The notes beneath the pieces were generated by a model that had not been told where the DNA came from, made no database searches, and saw only the letters and a list, made by a program, of their open reading frames with translations. The position numbers and the translations under genes are program-made. From an uncultured Faecalibacterium sp. (GTDB taxonomy: Bacteria > Bacillota > Clostridia > Oscillospirales > Ruminococcaceae), in assembly GCA_934540955.1 (NCBI GenBank), contig CAKTCY010000077.1, positions 1 to 7,306 on the forward strand: a stretch of DNA of 7,306 bases, in the 5' to 3' direction. How positions within the stretch are numbered: position 1 is the first letter of the stretch; each line of letters begins with the position of its first letter. Positions 6,137 to 7,306 of the stretch are shown here, one piece after another.

Positions 6137-6757
6137 GTGTATACCTGTGCGAACTGTACGGTTCTGGCCTGCGCCAACAACGAGCCGGAAAAGATGCCCA
6201 AAAACTGCCCCATGCGGAATGCTTCGGTGATGGAGACCGCCCGCGTCGGCTACGATCTGCCTGAGAATCACGATTTCTATGTCAATTGCTCGGCCATTGA
6301 GGGGCTTGGCTACTGCCAGTGGCCCCGCCTGAAGGAGACGGTGGAGTTCTGCAAGCGGATGGGCTACCACAAGCTGGGTCTTGCATTCTGCAAGGGTCTG
6401 CGGAAGGAAGCCCGCATCGTGGCCGACCTGCTCCGTGCACATGGTTTTGAGGTGGTGTCGGTCATCTGCAAGACCGGCGGCATCTCCAAGGAAGAAGTGG
6501 GCATCCCGGAAGAGGTCAAGATCCACCCCGGTGAATTTGAGGCCATGTGCAACCCCATCGCACAGGCAAAGCTTCTGAACGAACAGCACACCGATTTCAA
6601 CATTGAGGTCGGACTTTGTGTGGGACACGACTCGATGTTTTATAAGTATTCGGACGCCATGGTCACAACGCTGGTGGCCAAGGATCGCGTTCTGGCGCAT
6701 AATCCCTGCGGTGCCATTTACTGTGCCGAGGGGTATTTCAAAAAGCGGCTGGAATAA
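6137..6757 (+). CDS. DUF1847 family cysteine-rich, probably metal-binding protein
   Basis: Soluble 206-residue protein that I assign to DUF1847, a family found mainly in anaerobes, annotated as metal-binding and without a defined reaction. It starts with a cysteine cluster (C4, C7, C12, C24; pattern MYTCANCTVLAC) that looks like a zinc or iron-sulfur site. It has 13 cysteines in all (also 51, 60, 72, 85, 111, 138, 161, 191, 196). The middle part (about 66-112), with GYHKLGLAFCKGLRKEARI then HGFEVVSVICKTGG, alternates helix and strand like a Rossmann-type fold. The family hallmark is NIEVGLCVGHDSMFYKYSDA (155-174) followed by VTTLVAKDRVLAHNPCGAI (176-194). No signal peptide or membrane segment is visible. 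Start is GTG. It is last in the operon with the two gntR genes and is followed at once by a terminator. Its role may be redox or metal-linked catalysis on the compound sensed by the regulators; that is inference. Confidence 0.85.
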   Translation: MYTCANCTVLACANNEPEKMPKNCPMRNASVMETARVGYDLPENHDFYVNCSAIEGLGYCQWPRLKETVEFCKRMGYHKLGLAFCKGLRKEARIVADLLRAHGFEVVSVICKTGGISKEEVGIPEEVKIHPGEFEAMCNPIAQAKLLNEQHTDFNIEVGLCVGHDSMFYKYSDAMVTTLVAKDRVLAHNPCGAIYCAEGYFKKRLE

Positions 6758-6766
6758 AAGAAGGAT

Positions 6767-6811
6767 AAAACGCGCGTTCTCCAAAGCAGACGGAGAATGC
6801 GCGTTTTTTTT
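6767..6811 (+). terminator. Intrinsic terminator of the gntR-gntR-DUF1847 operon
   Basis: Long stem: AACGCGCGTTCTCC (6769-6782) pairs with GGAGAATGCGCGTT (6792-6805) with one G-U pair; loop AAAGCAGAC; eight T at 6804-6811. The A residues before the stem can pair with the first T residues. It begins 10 bases after the DUF1847 stop, so the downstream transporter needs its own promoter. Confidence 0.95.
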
Positions 6812-6836
6812 GCAGAAAGCGGCGGAGGGAGATTTT

Positions 6837-6848
6837 CTTGTATCCTAC
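6837..6848 (-). promoter_or_regulatory. Candidate GntR operator, copy 4 (inverted, weaker)
   Basis: The minus strand reads GTAGGATACAAG. The octamer GGATACAA is the same as in copy 1, but the outer symmetry is poor. It lies about 70 bases before the -35 box of the transporter promoter and could be an auxiliary site or chance. Confidence 0.2.
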
Positions 6849-6915
6849 TGTTTGTCTGGCGTGCACAAAAATTGGTACATAATCCGTGCAATGCGACAAA
6901 ACTCGAAAAAAAGGA

Positions 6916-6944
6916 TTGACAAATCTCTGTTTCGGGTGTATTCT
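6916..6944 (+). promoter_or_regulatory. Promoter of the SLC13-like transporter gene
   Basis: Consensus -35 TTGACA (6916-6921), 17-base spacer and -10 TATTCT (6939-6944). The predicted start is near 6951, giving an unusually long leader of about 234 bases. An element sharing the GGATACAT core (6955-6966) lies just downstream of the start, a good place for repression. Confidence 0.7.
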
Positions 6945-6954
6945 CGTGTCGTCA

Positions 6955-6966
6955 AGTGGATACATT
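6955..6966 (+). promoter_or_regulatory. Candidate GntR operator, copy 2
   Basis: AGTGGATACATT, covering about +5 to +16 of the transporter transcript. Together with flanking bases it also contains the exact odd palindrome GATACATTATC (6959-6969). Twelve bases, TGGATACATTAT (6957-6968), are repeated exactly at 7149-7160. Confidence 0.45.
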
Positions 6967-6969
6967 ATC

Positions 6970-7145
6970 ACAGATTAGATATAAAAATCAAAAAAGACGC
7001 TGCCGAGATTTCCCGGAATTTTAAGGTTCCGGGCAGATCCTTCCAGAAGGAAGAAGGGCTGTGAGGGCACAGCACGGCGGCAAAGACTCTGCACAACGAG
7101 GTGCAGCTGGGGCGTTCCGAAAGTCAGGGCTGTTTGACTCTGACG
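6970..7145 (+). promoter_or_regulatory. Hairpin-rich leader upstream of the SLC13-like gene, possible cis-acting RNA
   Basis: The transcribed but apparently untranslated leader holds consecutive perfect short hairpins. Stem 1 is CCCGGAA/TTCCGGG (7012-7018 with 7027-7033). Stem 2 is CTTCC/GGAAG with loop AGAA (7040-7053). Stem 3 is GCTGTG/CACAGC with loop AGGG (7058-7073). Stem 4 is CTGCAC/GTGCAG with loop AACGAG (7089-7106). Stem 5 is GTCAG/CTGAC (7123-7127 with 7140-7144) or, alternatively, AGTCA/TGACT (7122-7126 with 7135-7139). CTGCC (7000-7004) and the GGGCAG at 7031-7036 give another alternative pairing that competes with stem 1. I do not recognise a known riboswitch, T-box or ribosomal leader, and no terminator or ribosome-site sequestering stem is obvious. 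It could be a regulatory or RNA-stabilising leader, or a small RNA. Confidence 0.35.
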
Positions 7146-7146
7146 A

Positions 7147-7158
7147 AATGGATACATT
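7147..7158 (+). promoter_or_regulatory. Candidate GntR operator, copy 3
   Basis: AATGGATACATT: outer arms AATG/CATT are exact inverted repeats around GATA, the same architecture as copy 1 but with the second arm base changed on both sides. It ends 26 bases before the transporter ATG. Bound protein here would act as a roadblock or form a loop with copy 2. Confidence 0.45.
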
Positions 7159-7168
7159 ATATTTCATT

Positions 7169-7175
7169 AAAGGAG
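7169..7175 (+). promoter_or_regulatory. Ribosome binding site of the SLC13-like gene
   Basis: AAAGGAG lies 9 bases before ATG 7185, the ideal distance, and is the main support for that start. Confidence 0.8.
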
Positions 7176-7184
7176 AACCCCAGT

Positions 7185-7306
7185 ATGTCAGCAGCAACTA
7201 TCACCCTACTCTTTCTTCTCTTCGCGGTCGTCATGTTCGTGTTTGAGAAGATCCCCCTCGGCGTAACGTCCATGATCGTCTGTATCGGTCTGGTCGTCAC
7301 CGGCGT
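7185..7306 (+). CDS. SLC13/DASS-like anion (carboxylate) transporter, N-terminal fragment
   Basis: Only the first 40 codons are in the window; the frame is open to the end. The peptide begins MSAATITLLFLLFAVVMFVF and continues with EKIPLGVTSMIVCIGLVVTG. That is two hydrophobic segments separated by a short EKIPLGVTS turn. This pattern, a first membrane helix ending in (F/T)EKIPL followed by a second helix ending LVVTG, is typical of the N-terminus of SLC13-type and related ion-transporter superfamily permeases (di- and tricarboxylate, citrate or sulfate carriers). It would sit in the cytoplasmic membrane and import an organic acid or inorganic anion with a cation. Assignment from 40 residues is provisional. 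It has its own promoter and long leader, and shares candidate operator motifs with the gntR operon. Confidence 0.65.
   Translation, partial: MSAATITLLFLLFAVVMFVFEKIPLGVTSMIVCIGLVVTG

Noticed and set aside
6852..6881. Possible promoter TTGTCT-N18-TACATA upstream of the transporter
   Set aside because: Both boxes are weak, and a much better promoter lies 64 bases downstream.
6871..6883. ATTGGTACATAAT as another operator copy
   Set aside because: It lacks one base of the GGATACAW core and has no good symmetry; probably chance.
6603..7064. 153-codon plus-strand frame spanning the end of DUF1847 and the intergenic region
   Set aside because: It reads out of frame through DUF1847 and through a strong terminator and a promoter, with no ribosome site.
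7134..7163. Possible second promoter TTGACT-N18-TATATT before the transporter ATG
   Set aside because: Transcription would begin at about the ribosome site, leaving almost no leader; possible but less likely than the promoter at 6916-6944.
1..7306. Mobile elements, CRISPR arrays, tRNA or rRNA genes
   Set aside because: I saw no transposase or integrase motifs, regularly spaced repeats or tRNA-like folds in the window.

Overview
The window reads as chromosomal DNA from a moderately GC-rich Gram-positive anaerobe of the Clostridia. The signs are strong AGGAGG-type ribosome sites, consensus sigma-A promoters (TTGACA/TATAAT-like with 17-base spacers), G/C-rich third codon positions and a DUF1847 gene. 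A gut Oscillospiraceae or Faecalibacterium-like genome is my best guess, but this rests on style and gene content, not on a marker gene.

Region 1 (1-3700, + strand) is four of the five parts of a branched-chain amino acid (or related amino acid/amide) ABC importer: permeases LivH and LivM, then ATPases LivG and LivF. Each junction overlaps by 4-8 bases, and the set is closed by a clear intrinsic terminator at 3661-3696. No substrate-binding protein gene is inside the window; it probably lies upstream.

Region 2 (3644-4735, - strand) faces the liv genes. It holds a ZIP-family divalent metal transporter with a near-consensus promoter and an imperfect palindrome just after the predicted transcription start. 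A possible 77-residue ORF starts 6 bases after its stop and runs through the liv terminator DNA.

Region 3 (4859-6811, + strand) is a three-gene operon: a short GntR/FadR-type regulator with a degraded C-terminal domain, a full-length FadR-type regulator overlapping it by 23 bases, and a cysteine-rich DUF1847 protein. It ends in a strong intrinsic terminator.

Region 4 (6812-7306, + strand) is a 373-base non-coding stretch with a consensus promoter and a hairpin-rich leader, followed by the start of a membrane protein that looks like an SLC13/DASS-type anion (carboxylate) transporter and runs off the window.

The most interesting signal is a short motif with core GGATACAA/T. It lies on the -10 box of the gntR-pair promoter, just after the predicted start of the transporter promoter, and again 26 bases before the transporter's start codon; a fourth, inverted and weaker copy lies at 6837-6848. 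This suggests that one or both GntR proteins control their own operon and the adjacent carboxylate transporter, with the DUF1847 protein as a co-regulated partner of unknown function.
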